Below are positions 40,989 through 51,530 of a stretch of DNA of 64,000 bases, piece by piece; within the stretch, counting starts at the first letter, position 1; every line of letters begins with the position of its first letter. The stretch comes from Pipra filicauda (lineage: Eukaryota > Chordata > Aves > Passeriformes > Pipridae): positions 62,001 to 126,000 of the forward strand of contig NW_024104379.1 in the NCBI RefSeq assembly GCF_003945595.2, written 5' to 3'. The notes under the pieces are model-generated. The model ran no database searches. It saw nothing but the letters and a program-made list of their open reading frames with translations, and was not told the origin of the DNA. A program made the translations under genes and the position numbers.

Positions 40989-42298
40989 GTGTCAGTGTGG
41001 TTCCCTTAGTGGAAAGTACCTGTCACAGATCCAAGAGTTTCTGTGAGCTCTTAAACACCAGCTTCTTTCCCCGTCTACCTGTCCACCTATGCCACTCCAT
41101 CTCCACTGCCCCAACATCCCGCCACAAAGTGTTTGCTTCTTTGGTGAGAAAGCTCATGGGTACCACTGAAGAAAGTTTTCTTGCCTAACCACCATTCACC
41201 TTTCTCAGCACTCCTCATGAGAGTTGTTATGCCCCCAGTAGTGGTCTGCTGTCGATAACTGATCAGGGCAGGACTAGGAGTGTGTACAGAAGATGACAGC
41301 ACAGGAGTAAATACTTCTGGGCCTACACAGGAGCGGATGGGAGGAGGAAGCATTCAGATGCACTCAGATGCATAGAAGCAGAAGGCAGTAGGCTTGGCTG
41401 AAGGTTATTTTTAAGAACTGGTTCAAACAGCCTGCAGTGTCACTTGGTATCTCCTACCCAGCCAAACTGCTGGCTCTAGACGTTCACAAGGCAGCAAAGT
41501 CTTTCTGGTTGCAGTAGGGTTAGTCCTTGTAGTCATATGCCAGAGTTTGGGGTGAATACCACAATGGTTTCTTGTCTCGGTGGTCTCACAGGCAGAGTCA
41601 CAAGGCGGGGGTAAGAAGTGGGACACTCAAGCTGGAAAAGCTACTGATGGGGAAAGGGGCAGCCAGGATGATACACCTTTACTGTGAGACATCTCCAACT
41701 GATGCAGCTTGTCAGCCACTGTCTGATACACTGCTCAGCTGTGGCTGGCAGACACACAGTGTCTCGGACTGGCTGTGGGGGCACTGGTGGGAGACGAGCT
41801 CATGCTTTCATGCTCATTAACAGAGACTATCAGGTCTAGAAACAGCTTTGCTCAAGTACTGAGTCCAGATGAAGGGCTCTTCCAGCTGCTCCTCAGCCAC
41901 GTGGCATTTCAGCAATGCACAGTGAAAAAAAAAAAAAAAAAAAGGAAAAAAAGCAGAGTCTTTGCCAGGCCTTGATCTCTGTGTGAGACAGTCCAGGCCG
42001 CCAAGCAGCCCACAGCAGAAATCTCTGCTGGCACAAGTGCCCTCAAACTCAGCAGAAGCCTGCATAAAGCCAGAGAACGTGTCATTCCTGCTTTATCCAG
42101 GCCCCACATGGGCAGAAGTTTCAAGAGGAATGTAGCCATACAGCTGACATCCAATAGGCCTGCCCATCCTCAGAGACGTAGAAAGTATTCTAAGCCAGTA
42201 ATTTTTTACCGGATTGGTGCTCTTGAGTAAGAAGAGCTGGCTGTTACACAAGCCTCGTGCACAGCCATGTAGTCCACCAGCTGGAAAAGATTTGTCTA
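40989..42298. other. intergenic stretch upstream of C1QTNF6
   Basis: It contains a run of 19 A at 41925-41943. No gene or further transposon was recognised. Confidence 0.6.
41925..41943 (+). repeat. poly-A run (19 A)
   Basis: Nineteen consecutive A, then GG and seven more A. No target-site duplication or recognisable retrocopied gene was seen upstream. Confidence 0.9.
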
Positions 42299-42358
42299 AT
42301 CATAGAACCACAGAATATTTTGGGGTTGAAGGGACCTTTAAAGGTCATCTATTCTTCC
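42299..42358 (-). mobile_element. short CR1 3' end, opposite orientation
   Basis: AATCATAGAACCACAGAATA, followed by TTTTGGGGTTGAAGGGACCT and AAAGGTCATCTATTC, is the reverse complement of a CR1 terminus. Only about 60 bases remain. Confidence 0.85.
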
Positions 42359-45300
42359 CACCCTCCTCTGCTTCCTGTCCAGAGGTGATCAGTGATCCCG
42401 GTATGGAAGAGTGACAGCTGCTGTTACAGGATAATCTGAGGGCATCACAAAGTACTGAAGCATGAAAACACATTGCCACCTTTCCTTGTCTCAGATGTCC
42501 CCCTCCCTGTGTTTGCAGGCACTATGGAAGTGCAAGGCGAAGGTACCCAGCAGCAGTCGGGCTGCGATGGAGAGGAGGTGAGCACAGAGCCGTGCTGCTC
42601 ATCACTTCCCAGCTCCTGAAACACACGAGCTCTCCTTCCAAGGGTAGCAACAGCAGTAGCCAAAAGCCTGAACTTTGCTTCCAGAAGGGATCAGCTGTTG
42701 AGCTGAGCAAATTGTGATGCTGTGCAGGGTGGGTGGAAGAAGGGCGGGAGGAAGGGAGGGAGAGCCAAGCCTGACACGGGCCAGAGCAGGAGGGGAGGCA
42801 CTCACAAAGGCCTTGGAGGCAGGATGGAAAAGACAGTAATTACATAAGAGCACTTGGCGAGCATCTGGCTGGAGTCAGCTGGGCCCTGCCTGCCCTCCCT
42901 CCCGCACTGCTAACCAGGAGCAGCTGAGGATACAGATAACTCAGCGCGGGACCCCTCCGGAGGGGAGCGTAGGTAAGAGGTCCTCTGCTTCCCCTCCCGG
43001 TTTGCGGTGCTCTTGGAGAGTGGGGGCAGAGAAGTGGAAAATAGGGAAAAGAAAGACAGCTGTGGTGGAGGGGGAGCAGCCAGGAAGGGGAAGAGAAGGA
43101 GCTGTTTCTCTGCCTCTTGGTGTGAATGATACCTTTGCTCTGGAGGTTTTGGCGAGGGAGGAGCTGCGAAGGGTGAGTGTGTGGGTGTTTGTGGGTGGAT
43201 GTGAGTAGGTGTGTATGTGAGACAGGACAGATGATCCACAGGTATCACAGGGGAGCTGAGCTGTACACAGGGGCTAGAAAGGGGAGAAAACATCAACTTC
43301 CTTCCTTCTATACCTGTGGCAGAGAGGGTCAGTAGGATGGATGCAGCCACTGGAGGAGAGTCAGGTTTTGTTCCCCTACTTCGCCTGTGTGGTAGGGGTT
43401 ACAGGACAAAGGAGGAAATGTAGAAGAAGGAGGAAGCAGCTGCTTTTGAGCAGAGATTGTTGTGGTTCAATCCAACCAGTGCATCCCTGGGCTGCCTCCA
43501 AGGCAGAGTGTGTGATGAGGGAGAAGGAAGATTGTTGGACACACAGTGTCCCTTCAGACTTGGATTACACTTAAAAGTGTGGCTGGCACAGGTTTACTGG
43601 ATACAGTTCTCAAAAATTCCTGCAAATGTGGCTGCCCTGGCAAAATATTGCTGGTACAGACAGTTCTCTTCAGAGAACAAGGCAATGTTACCCAGGCAAA
43701 AGTGTCTTTACTGGCGTAAACTTCTGCTCAGCTGGACAATGCCACTAGGGCAAGCCCTTGTTTGCTGGCAACCAGTGAGTCCCTACTGAGCCCAGATGAG
43801 ACAAAGTCCTGTTCACTGCCCACTGTGAGCTGTTCTTGCAGTCTGATGAGGCACAGGCAGACTCCAGCTGATGAAGTCCCCCATGAAGAACATCTGCTTG
43901 GCTGTGAGCAGCTCGGGAATGCAGATGGAAATGTGGGACGGAAATGAGGACAATGGACTCCCTGCTACCTGTTCCCCTTGGAAAGGTGGAGGAGGCCAGG
44001 CACAGGGCCAAGAACTGCAAAAATGGGTAATGTCATGTTTGGAAATAAGCCAGGCAGGAAAACCTGAGAAAGTAAGGAACTGCAGCAGCTTTTTTGGGAC
44101 AGAGAGGAACTGTCTTCAGTGTCAGTCTCTGAGTTTTCATGCACCCCAGAAAATTTATTTGCCTTTAATAGTACTGCCAGCTGCCAAAGTTCCCACCAGC
44201 AGCAGTCAGGAGAAGACAACACAACTGATCACAAACCCCCACTTCTGTCAGCTGGCAAGGCTCCATTAGCAAGACGTATTGACCTAACCTTCCCCCCTCT
44301 CATTTCCCAAAAGGGAAAACTGAGGCACAGGAAAATGTGGGCAGCTTGCAGTGGGTTTCATTGCATGTCAGTGCTGGAGTGAATTTTTTGGTCCTCTTCT
44401 TGCCCTGGCTAGGAAGCATGTTCACTCCATGTTCATTGAGCTCCAGGCTGACAGGCAGCCTGAGAATATCTCCAGGCCTCCCAGCCCCCCTTCCTCCCTT
44501 CCCCCCCTAGCTCACAGCACATATTTTCCCAGAGTTTTCCGCTTGCTTCTCCAGTGGTGCTGGGGTCCTGCCAAACGCCAGCCACTCTCTGGGAAGCGGG
44601 GCCTCCCATTCCCAAACCAAACAAATGGGAGAAAGGAAACAGGAAAAAAAAGTCCAAGCACACGTAGACACACACAGAACCCTTTCCCCCTCAGAAACCT
44701 TGGAGCCTTCTCCAGCTTCTCTTGGAAATTGTGGGAGGCACAGTGCTGACTTGGCACTTCTGGTCCCTGCAGAAGAGAGCTATTGTCCATCCTTCCTTCT
44801 GCCTCCCAAAGATACATATGTACACACACATACACACACAGGGGGTATAAATTCACAGATCAGTTTTACTACAGCGTAGAATCCTCAAATTCTCTTCCTA
44901 ACAGATTCTGCAGCATGAGAAAAGTCTCCTATCTGTCCCATACTGCACTCTTCTGTCCTCCAAAATGCCCTTTGTTCCCAAGTTCTGGTGCAGCCACATC
45001 ATGCTTACCCCAACAACACAAGCTCGTCAGCTCGGCGCCAGGCTGGGGGCAAAGGTCACATCCAGGGTTTGCTTCCAGATCCCCAGTTTTTCCGGCAGGC
45101 AGCTCCCAGCAGCCAGGCTATGCTTCAGGTCAGGCACACCCCTCCCATCAAAAATGCTCAGCCCAGGACCTAAGCAGGGGACATGACCAGGGGATGACAT
45201 GAGCAGGAGTGCAAGGCTTGGGGCTCTGCCCAGGCAGAGGGGATGACCAGAGAGGGAAAATACTGATGCCTCTCCCAGCTGGCAGATGCGTCTGCTACAA

Positions 45301-45719
45301 ATATCATGCCTGGGGCAAGAGGCCACAGTGATGTGTAGAAAAAAAAATGTGGGAGAGAATGAAAGATGAAGTTTGGAGACTAGGAGTGGGAAAGGCACAG
45401 CTGGGGAGAGAGCATGGCCAGCCAAGTGAAGGGCTAATACATGGGACAAGGGACTAGTGCACAGGAGTGAAGGCAGGGTCCTGTAGCCTCCCGCCTGAAG
45501 GAGAGTGTCTCTTGCATGGATGCACCTCACCTTGCCTATCCTGAGATGCCAAAGGTGGGACACTGCCCTGCTGCCTGCCCACCCTTTGCACAGGGTGCAA
45601 ATCTGTGTTGCCTGCATTTTGCTGAGCAGGGCTGTGCTGGTTGGAAGCAAAAAGGCAGAGGAAAAGAAACCAACCCAACAACACATACAAGGAAAAGGCA
45701 CTACCTAGGAAAGAGTTAA
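42359..45719. other. C1QTNF6 upstream region
   Basis: It holds a G-quadruplex candidate at 42742-42760 and a small exon-like segment at 42519-42577 (acceptor, ATG, 18 open codons, donor) of unknown meaning. No gene was recognised. Confidence 0.5.
42742..42760 (+). other. G-quadruplex candidate
   Basis: GGG runs at 42742, 42746, 42754 and 42758 with loops of 1, 5 and 1 bases. Further GGG runs lie just upstream. Confidence 0.5.
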
Positions 45720-46010
45720 AAGGTGCCGAAACCCAAGCCGGTTTGCGATGGAGAGCGCCCAAAGCCAGGGAGGGAGAAGGAGGGAGAGGAGAGGGGAGGG
45801 AGCCGGTCCAAGCCCGGATTGCGCACCCAGCCAGCGCTGAGCAGTGCCTGTGCCAAGAGCCGGCTTCCTTAAAGCCATGGGCCCGGGGGCCGGCCCCGCA
45901 GGCGGAGGGGAGCCGGCGAGCAGGGGCCGGAAAGCAGAGAGGGGAGCCCTCGGCCCCCGGGGTGAGCTGCCGCGCTGCGCCGGGGGCAGGCAGCGGGTTG
46001 GGGGGCACAG
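45720..46010 (+). promoter_or_regulatory. CpG-rich likely C1QTNF6 promoter and first exon
   Basis: A GC- and CpG-rich segment about 0.9 kb upstream of the C1QTNF6 coding exon, with a donor-like CGGG|GTGAGC at 45961/45962. It would splice to the acceptor at 46858. A purine-rich G-run cluster at about 45771-45802 lies inside it. An ATG at 45877 in good context would open an overlapping upstream frame if it is in the transcript. Confidence 0.45.
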
Positions 46011-46465
46011 GCTGGGGCAGGGGCTTTCTCAGCTTGTTGGCGTGTCTGTCTTTCGTAAGCATACTTCTGTGCAAGCTGCCTGCTCCCAGCTCCACGTCCT
46101 TCACTCTCGGCAACAAAGAAGCTCTCGCCTCTGGTCTGCTTGCAAAGGCTGCACTCAGGGAGCCAAGTGTCCCCTTGGGAAGGTGCTGGGCTTTGCCTGA
46201 GAATCCCCTGGGCATTGTTGGGAGGGGGGCTAAGGTACAGAGAGGGGTGGGATTGAGTGGGAAAAAGGAGAGGCTGAAGTTCCCAGCCCACAGGAGAAGA
46301 GACCTCTCTACCAAGAGATGTGGGTCAGACTCTGGGACATGGGTGTTGTTGGATTAGATTCCCATAAAGAGTTGATGTGCAGTGACTGGAGGGTTGGAGA
46401 ATTTTTTACAGCCCTTCTTGCAGATTCAGCAGCCTACCACAACATGCTTTTGCTAAGGACTGTTG

Positions 46466-46524
46466 AGGTTGGACTAAATAATATTAGATGTCTTTTTCAA
46501 CCTTTATGATTTCATGATTCTGTG
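46466..46524 (+). mobile_element. short, diverged CR1 3' end
   Basis: GAGGTTGGACTAAATAATAT, then TTCAACCTTTATGATTTCAT, then GATTCTGTG, resembles the last 60 bases of CR1 including degenerate octamers. It is an old fragment between the likely C1QTNF6 promoter and its coding exon. Confidence 0.75.
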
Positions 46525-46864
46525 CCTCCTTCCTCTATCCCAGCCTGGGGACTGAATCTTTTAGTGGCTCCAACGGTTTGCCTAGTCAGCATCAAGTCTT
46601 CTTCCAGGGTCAGCACCTAATCTCCACTGGCCTGGGCAGAAGGGCGTGGGACATCCTCTTGGGCCATGTGGTTTCTGCTCAGATTGCAGCCTTGAACATC
46701 CAGGCACTACAAGCATGTAAACTGCCTCCACAGGACAATGCTATTTCATCCCACCCCTGGCTCAAACCACAGAAAGATGTTTTGTGGTAACCTCTGTTCC
46801 ATCCCTTGTGTCCTCCCCTTCTTATACCTCACTCTGGCACTTCCCCATATCTTCCTAGGTCACC

Positions 46865-47096
46865 ATGGACATAATTTACCTGCGCACATCCCTGACCTTC
46901 CTTCTTCTCCCTCTTGTTGTGTTTGGGGCACCCACTGATGAACCCAATCTCAAAGAACCAGCCCCTGGTGCTTGCAAGCGCTGTTGTGACCCACTGGACT
47001 CTTCCACAGATGCCCGACCGCTCCCTCCCAGCCACCACCACTTTCCATACCCAATGCCAGAAGTTCGTCCCTATATCAACATCACCATACTGAAGG
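46865..47096 (+). CDS. C1QTNF6: C1QTNF6 coding exon 1
   Basis: Starts six bases after the acceptor CTTCCTAG. It encodes the signal peptide, the Cys-rich CKRCCD segment, the His-rich linker and YINITILK. Donor GTAAGT follows, in phase 1. Confidence 0.93.
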
Positions 47097-49025
47097 GTAA
47101 GTGCCCATTTTGGCCTCAGGATGCCAAGGCCTGCTCAGGGGCTGACAGCACTGCACTGGAGGTGACAACTGGATTGCTGGCATGCTGGTTATGCTAACAG
47201 GCTGCCAGGTGCCATCCTTGAGGATATGTGCCCAGGGTTTAGATGTTTTGTGCTGTTATGAGGAGTAGCCTGGGGGGAAGGAAGTCAGTGCATATCCCTC
47301 ACTCAGAAAGGTTGTGGGGAAACCTTCTCCAGATCCATGGGTCACATGGAGGAGGGCAAAGGGAGGCAGCAGCTATTTGCAAGCACCTCCAGGCTAAATT
47401 GGCAGTGACCCCCAGCTCATTCCACCCTGCTGTGGCTGGCTTGGCTAACGGGAAAAGGCTCTCTATTTTAGATCAGCTCCTCCCTTCAGGGCTCCCCTTT
47501 TAGCCTTTGCTGTGGGCAAAAGCCTGTTCCCAGCTGGATGCTGCTCCACTCACTCCTTGTAGCTCTGTGGTTCCTCGGGGTTAACTGCCCAGCCTGGAAA
47601 TAACTGCAATCCATCAACATTCAGAAGGGTGTGCGGGGCAGATAGAGGCCTAGAGTGGGGGTGTTGTAGCAGGACCTGCAATACCATGCAGGGGAGGGAG
47701 AGAAGGAAAACAACAAGACACAAATTTGGGATGCTGTCACTTGTGCTGGAGGCTGCTCTGACCCTATCTCTTCTCTCTATACACAAAGTACATTCTGGTG
47801 CTGGTCTCTCTGTGTACTGATGCCTGGCAAAGTGTGTGACAGGCAGTGCACACACCCCAGGGTAGAGCTGCAATATTAATTATATAGGATGCCCTAAGCA
47901 TGCCAGTATTGTCAAAGTACTAGCCCTCTAACTTGCACTGCTCCATCTGCCTAGTCCAGCTTGGATCTTCTCCCTCTGACTCACCTCACTGTCTGTCTCT
48001 AGTCATATTTCCCCACAGGGGTTAGCATTTCTTTTCCTTCTCCAGCCTACAGAAAGAAGTGTGCATCTTACGTGGATAATTAGGTCATAGGAGAGGTGGG
48101 TATGAGGGTAGGATCTCTGATGGCAGTAAAGGAGTGTGGGGGAGGAAGAAGAGGTCAAGAGCCCCAGTAGTATTTTGCACTGCTGAGCTCCCTCTCAGGC
48201 TGAAGTCTCCTAGGGACAGGTCCTGGTGCCTCCAGCAGGGCCATATCACTTTGATGGGCAGGAGACTCGTAAGAGAAGAGACTCCAGTCACACCCAGAGC
48301 TCTGCTAGCTGCTTTCCCATGAAGAGCAATGATATCATGACCCTCAGGACTGTTCCTTCTTCTGGCATTGCCCCATTCTTGTGCAGTTCTCTGCCTCCTC
48401 ATTAGGCTTTCTCACCACCACTTCCACATCTCCTTCTGGTATCACACAGGAATTGTGTCCTCTGCTTCCTCTTGTAGGAGAGAAAGGAGACCGGGGAGAG
48501 CCTGGAATGCCAGGGAAATGGGGCAAAGAAGGACCACGAGGTGAGCGGGGTGCCCAGGGCCAGAAAGGCAGTAAAGGACAGATGGGCACAGCGGGAGACC
48601 CCTGCAAGCATCAGTACGCTGCATTCTCCGTCGGTCGCAAGAAAGCTCTGCACAGCAGTGAGGGCTTCCAGGTCCTGATCTTCGACACCGTCTTTGTCAA
48701 CCTCTACAGCCACTTTGACATGTTCAATGGCAAATTCTACTGCTCAGTAGGTGGACTTTACTATTTCAGCCTCAATGTCCACACCTGGAACTTCAAGGAG
48801 ACCTACATGCACATTATGCACAATGAAGAAGAGGCAGTCATCTTGTATGCCCAACCCAGTGACCGCAGCATCATGCAAAGCCAGAGCCTCATGCTAGAGC
48901 TTCAGGAAAATGATGAGATCTGGGTGAGGCTCTACAAGCGGGAGCGGGAGAATGCCATTTACAGTGATGATGTTGATGTGTACATCACCTTTAGTGGGTA
49001 CTTGGTCAAGCCTAGTCTTGAATAA
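46865..49025 (+). CDS. C1QTNF6: complement C1q/TNF-related protein 6
   Basis: C1QTNF6 is a secreted member of the C1q/TNF-related (adiponectin paralogue) family that assembles as trimers. The join is 46865-47096 and 48478-49025: 780 nt, 259 residues (human 278). Order: signal peptide (about 1-21), a variable region with CKRCCD (37-42), an NIT glycosylation site (72-74) in the conserved [13 protein letters not shown], 14 unbroken Gly-X-Y triplets (78-119), and a gC1q domain (about 120-259) with [20 protein letters not shown] and ending in [12 protein letters not shown]. The start follows a splice acceptor at 46858 and leads directly into a good signal peptide. Synteny next to SSTR3 identifies the gene. 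The gC1q part also strongly resembles C1QTNF1, its closest paralogue, so sequence alone would not separate them. Confidence 0.93.
47097..48477 (+). other. C1QTNF6 intron
   Basis: A 1.4-kb GT-AG intron in phase 1. No feature was recognised inside. Confidence 0.85.
48478..49025 (+). CDS. C1QTNF6: C1QTNF6 coding exon 2 (collagen stalk and gC1q)
   Basis: The acceptor CTCTTGTAG ends at 48477. The exon encodes the whole collagen-like stalk from EKGDRGEPG on and the complete gC1q domain, ending KPSLE and TAA. Confidence 0.96.
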
Positions 49026-49065
49026 CTGCCTCTCCTCTTCCTTGGGGCCTCTTTGGCCTTTTCCT

Positions 49066-49070
<5 letters not shown>

Positions 49071-49110
<40 letters not shown>
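49071..49110 (+). repeat. (CT)20 microsatellite in the C1QTNF6 3' UTR
   Basis: Twenty uninterrupted CT units begin 46 bases after the stop codon. They would be transcribed as a long pyrimidine array. Confidence 0.95.
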
Positions 49111-49112
<2 letters not shown>

Positions 49113-49849
49113 ACTGCCCACAAACACTGCAAATCACTTGGAAATGAGCCTGTCGAGTCTCAGGCACTGAGTATGAAACTTGCCACACCAGCTCCCACCT
49201 CATGCCCTCTTGTAGCCAGACTTGTGTTTGTCCACTTACATCGTGACACTGCCATCTCTCACACCTTACCTCCTAAACCAGTTTAGGTTATTGGCTTCTT
49301 CCCAATCTGCCAGCAAGTTGCCTCTGGAATTTGGAGTCCTAGAGCAAGAAGAAAGCTAAAATGCTGCTCCTGGGGATGTGTCCCTCTTTGGGGCTTCTTT
49401 CACAAAGGACTCCTGTAGAAAGGCTTAGAAGTCCCCACTGCCCATGTACGTCTTGGCTCCTCTCTTTCTCAACTAGACATACCAGTTTTGCAGCCTGAAA
49501 CATAGTCTTAATGTCACCTCTGACACCTGTAGTCCAGAGAGCGGACTGGGGCCTGATGGTCTCCTGTAGCACAAGAAAGTTGTAGGACCGGTAAGAGAGG
49601 ATAGTGTCTTTCCAAAAAGGGAACTGTTGGCCTTCTGAAGTGTGTCACTGGCTATCCTTAGACACCCTTCTGTGTCACAGAGTCCGGGTTGGCTGTCAAA
49701 TCTAGGCCTGGTGGGATTGTCCTCCTCTGTGCCAGCTCTAGCTCTTTGAAGAGATAAAGGGCCAGACACTTGGCCAGACCCTTTATGCGCATCTGCTGTT
49801 GAATCAGTAGAGCCCACCATTCCGTTACCACTACAGATCACAAGTAAAG

Positions 49850-49877
49850 AAGGAGAGAGAAAGAGAGAGAGAGAGAA
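49850..49877 (+). repeat. (GA)n microsatellite
   Basis: About 28 bases of GA units with one AAA interruption, inside the inferred C1QTNF6 3' UTR. It is complementary in composition to the CT array 0.75 kb upstream, so the two could pair in RNA. Confidence 0.85.
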
Positions 49878-51496
49878 CCCTTGAAAACCTCCCTCCCACA
49901 CCTCCCCTGGTGTGCTACTCGATCTTGGCTCCCCAGCTGTGGAAAGCTAGTCCAGATAGTGAACTAGAATCTGCTCTCTTCTTTGGCAGAGGTGCCATTT
50001 CGTTGTCCTCCCGGAGGTGGTTCTCCCACACTGGTATTCAAGGACTGCTGTTTCAGGACCTGAGCTTGAGACTGGAGGGGCAATTGCAGTTAAGTCAATT
50101 CCAAACCTGGACAGACTGCCACCTCTTTGCCTCTGTGATGGAAAAGAGATAGAGGTGAGACTACAGCACCTCACCCCAGGGTTAAAACTTCCCTGCCTTA
50201 CGCTCTGTGCCCTTTTCTGGCAATCTCATCAGAGCAACTTAGAAAAGCATGTGACTAAAACAAACCCTCGCTCTTCTTGTCAGGTTGGAGATGTTGCAGT
50301 GAGAAAGGAATGTCAGTGGTTGAGTTTTCTATTACTATATATACTCGTCTCACACTGCTCTCACTTGCATCCCTCTGTGGGGTATGCTACAGTCTTGTTG
50401 GGAGCAGGTGAGGCTGGCTCAGCACTTTAGGAAATCTACTTCCACATGTTGTAATGCTTCCATAAACTCCCAAGAGTTGTCTCTTTTTTGAGTATCAGGG
50501 CAGGACAAGCAGGAGAAACTGTATTTCTCTTCTGCCCATCACTGATAATGAAATCTTCTGACTTACCTAGCTTCTAAAGTCTCTTGATTAACCACGATCT
50601 TTGCCTATAGCACCTGGGACTACCAGAGCTCTCCCATAGGAGATGTGCATCATTATACAGGACTAGGTCTGGTACACTCAGCTGGAGATGGCAAAGCAAC
50701 AGAGACTCAGGCCAAATATTAAAAATGAACTTGAGAAAATTGCAGGACATTTTCTCTCTTGTCCTGTTTACTTACCCTCCCTTCTTTGCTAAGGAAACTG
50801 TACAGACTCTAACGAGTTTCAGGAACTTTCTGCTGTGGATCCTACCCACCACTGTCAATGAGGCAATGGGTATAAAAACAAGGTTTCTCTGAGGCAAGCC
50901 TGTTTTTTTCACAGAGAAACAATGATTATGGGATCATGGGAACTAAAGGAGACTGTGAGTTTCTTCCCCTACCTTAGCAGGCCAAGCGTGTGAAATTGCT
51001 CAGACAGAGGATTTCAGACAGCACAGAGGAAGCAGCGTGCTGGCAGTGATGCTCAGGACCGAATTTCTTTCTCTCTTCCTCAACAGGCTGCAAATGAGAT
51101 GTTGTCTCTTTACAGTGTATTGAGCCCCACGCCTCCCTGAAGCGAAGAAAGTCTCTCTAACACTGAATATCTCCAGAAACAAGCTTCATTCTTCCTCCTT
51201 TTGCTATTTGGTGATTGAATGCTGGTAACAGGTCTCATGTGCTACCCATGAGCAGCCAGATGGTGCCTGATGCACAGGAGAGAGGAGGGCAGGGGGACCA
51301 AAGGGTGTGTTTAACAGGCTTCTTGGTGCTAAAAAAGACAGCATTCCCTTGGTGCTAAATCAGATTTCAGGAGTATTGGGTGCTTTCTGGAAGGTGTAGT
51401 AGGCTGAGTTGTGATGTACTCTGGAATTAATGGTGCTTTATATTACAAAACAAAAAAACCTACAAGAACTTTTGTATATATATTTTTTTCAGTGGT

Positions 51497-51502
51497 ATTA
51501 AA
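51497..51502 (+). promoter_or_regulatory. candidate C1QTNF6 polyadenylation signal
   Basis: ATTAAA, the commonest variant signal, in an AT-rich context followed by T/G-rich sequence (TTGGTTGTTTTG). Confidence 0.4.
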
Positions 51503-51530
51503 CTTTTTTCCTTGGTTGTTTTGCACTTAA

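Larger units (their letters stand above)
49026..51530 (+). other. C1QTNF6 3' UTR (approximate)
   Basis: It begins after the stop and includes a (CT)20 array at 49071-49110. The end is inferred from ATTAAA at 51497-51502, followed by T/G-rich sequence. A 2.5-kb UTR is plausible, but earlier ends cannot be excluded. Confidence 0.4.

Noticed and set aside
41880..41955. processed pseudogene with poly-A tail
   Set aside because: Only the A run is visible. No gene-like sequence or target-site duplication was recognised upstream.
45454..46314. 286-codon open frame on the minus strand
   Set aside because: It lies across the CpG-rich C1QTNF6 promoter, where few stop codons are expected. The translation is low-complexity Pro/Ala/Leu-rich and resembles no family.
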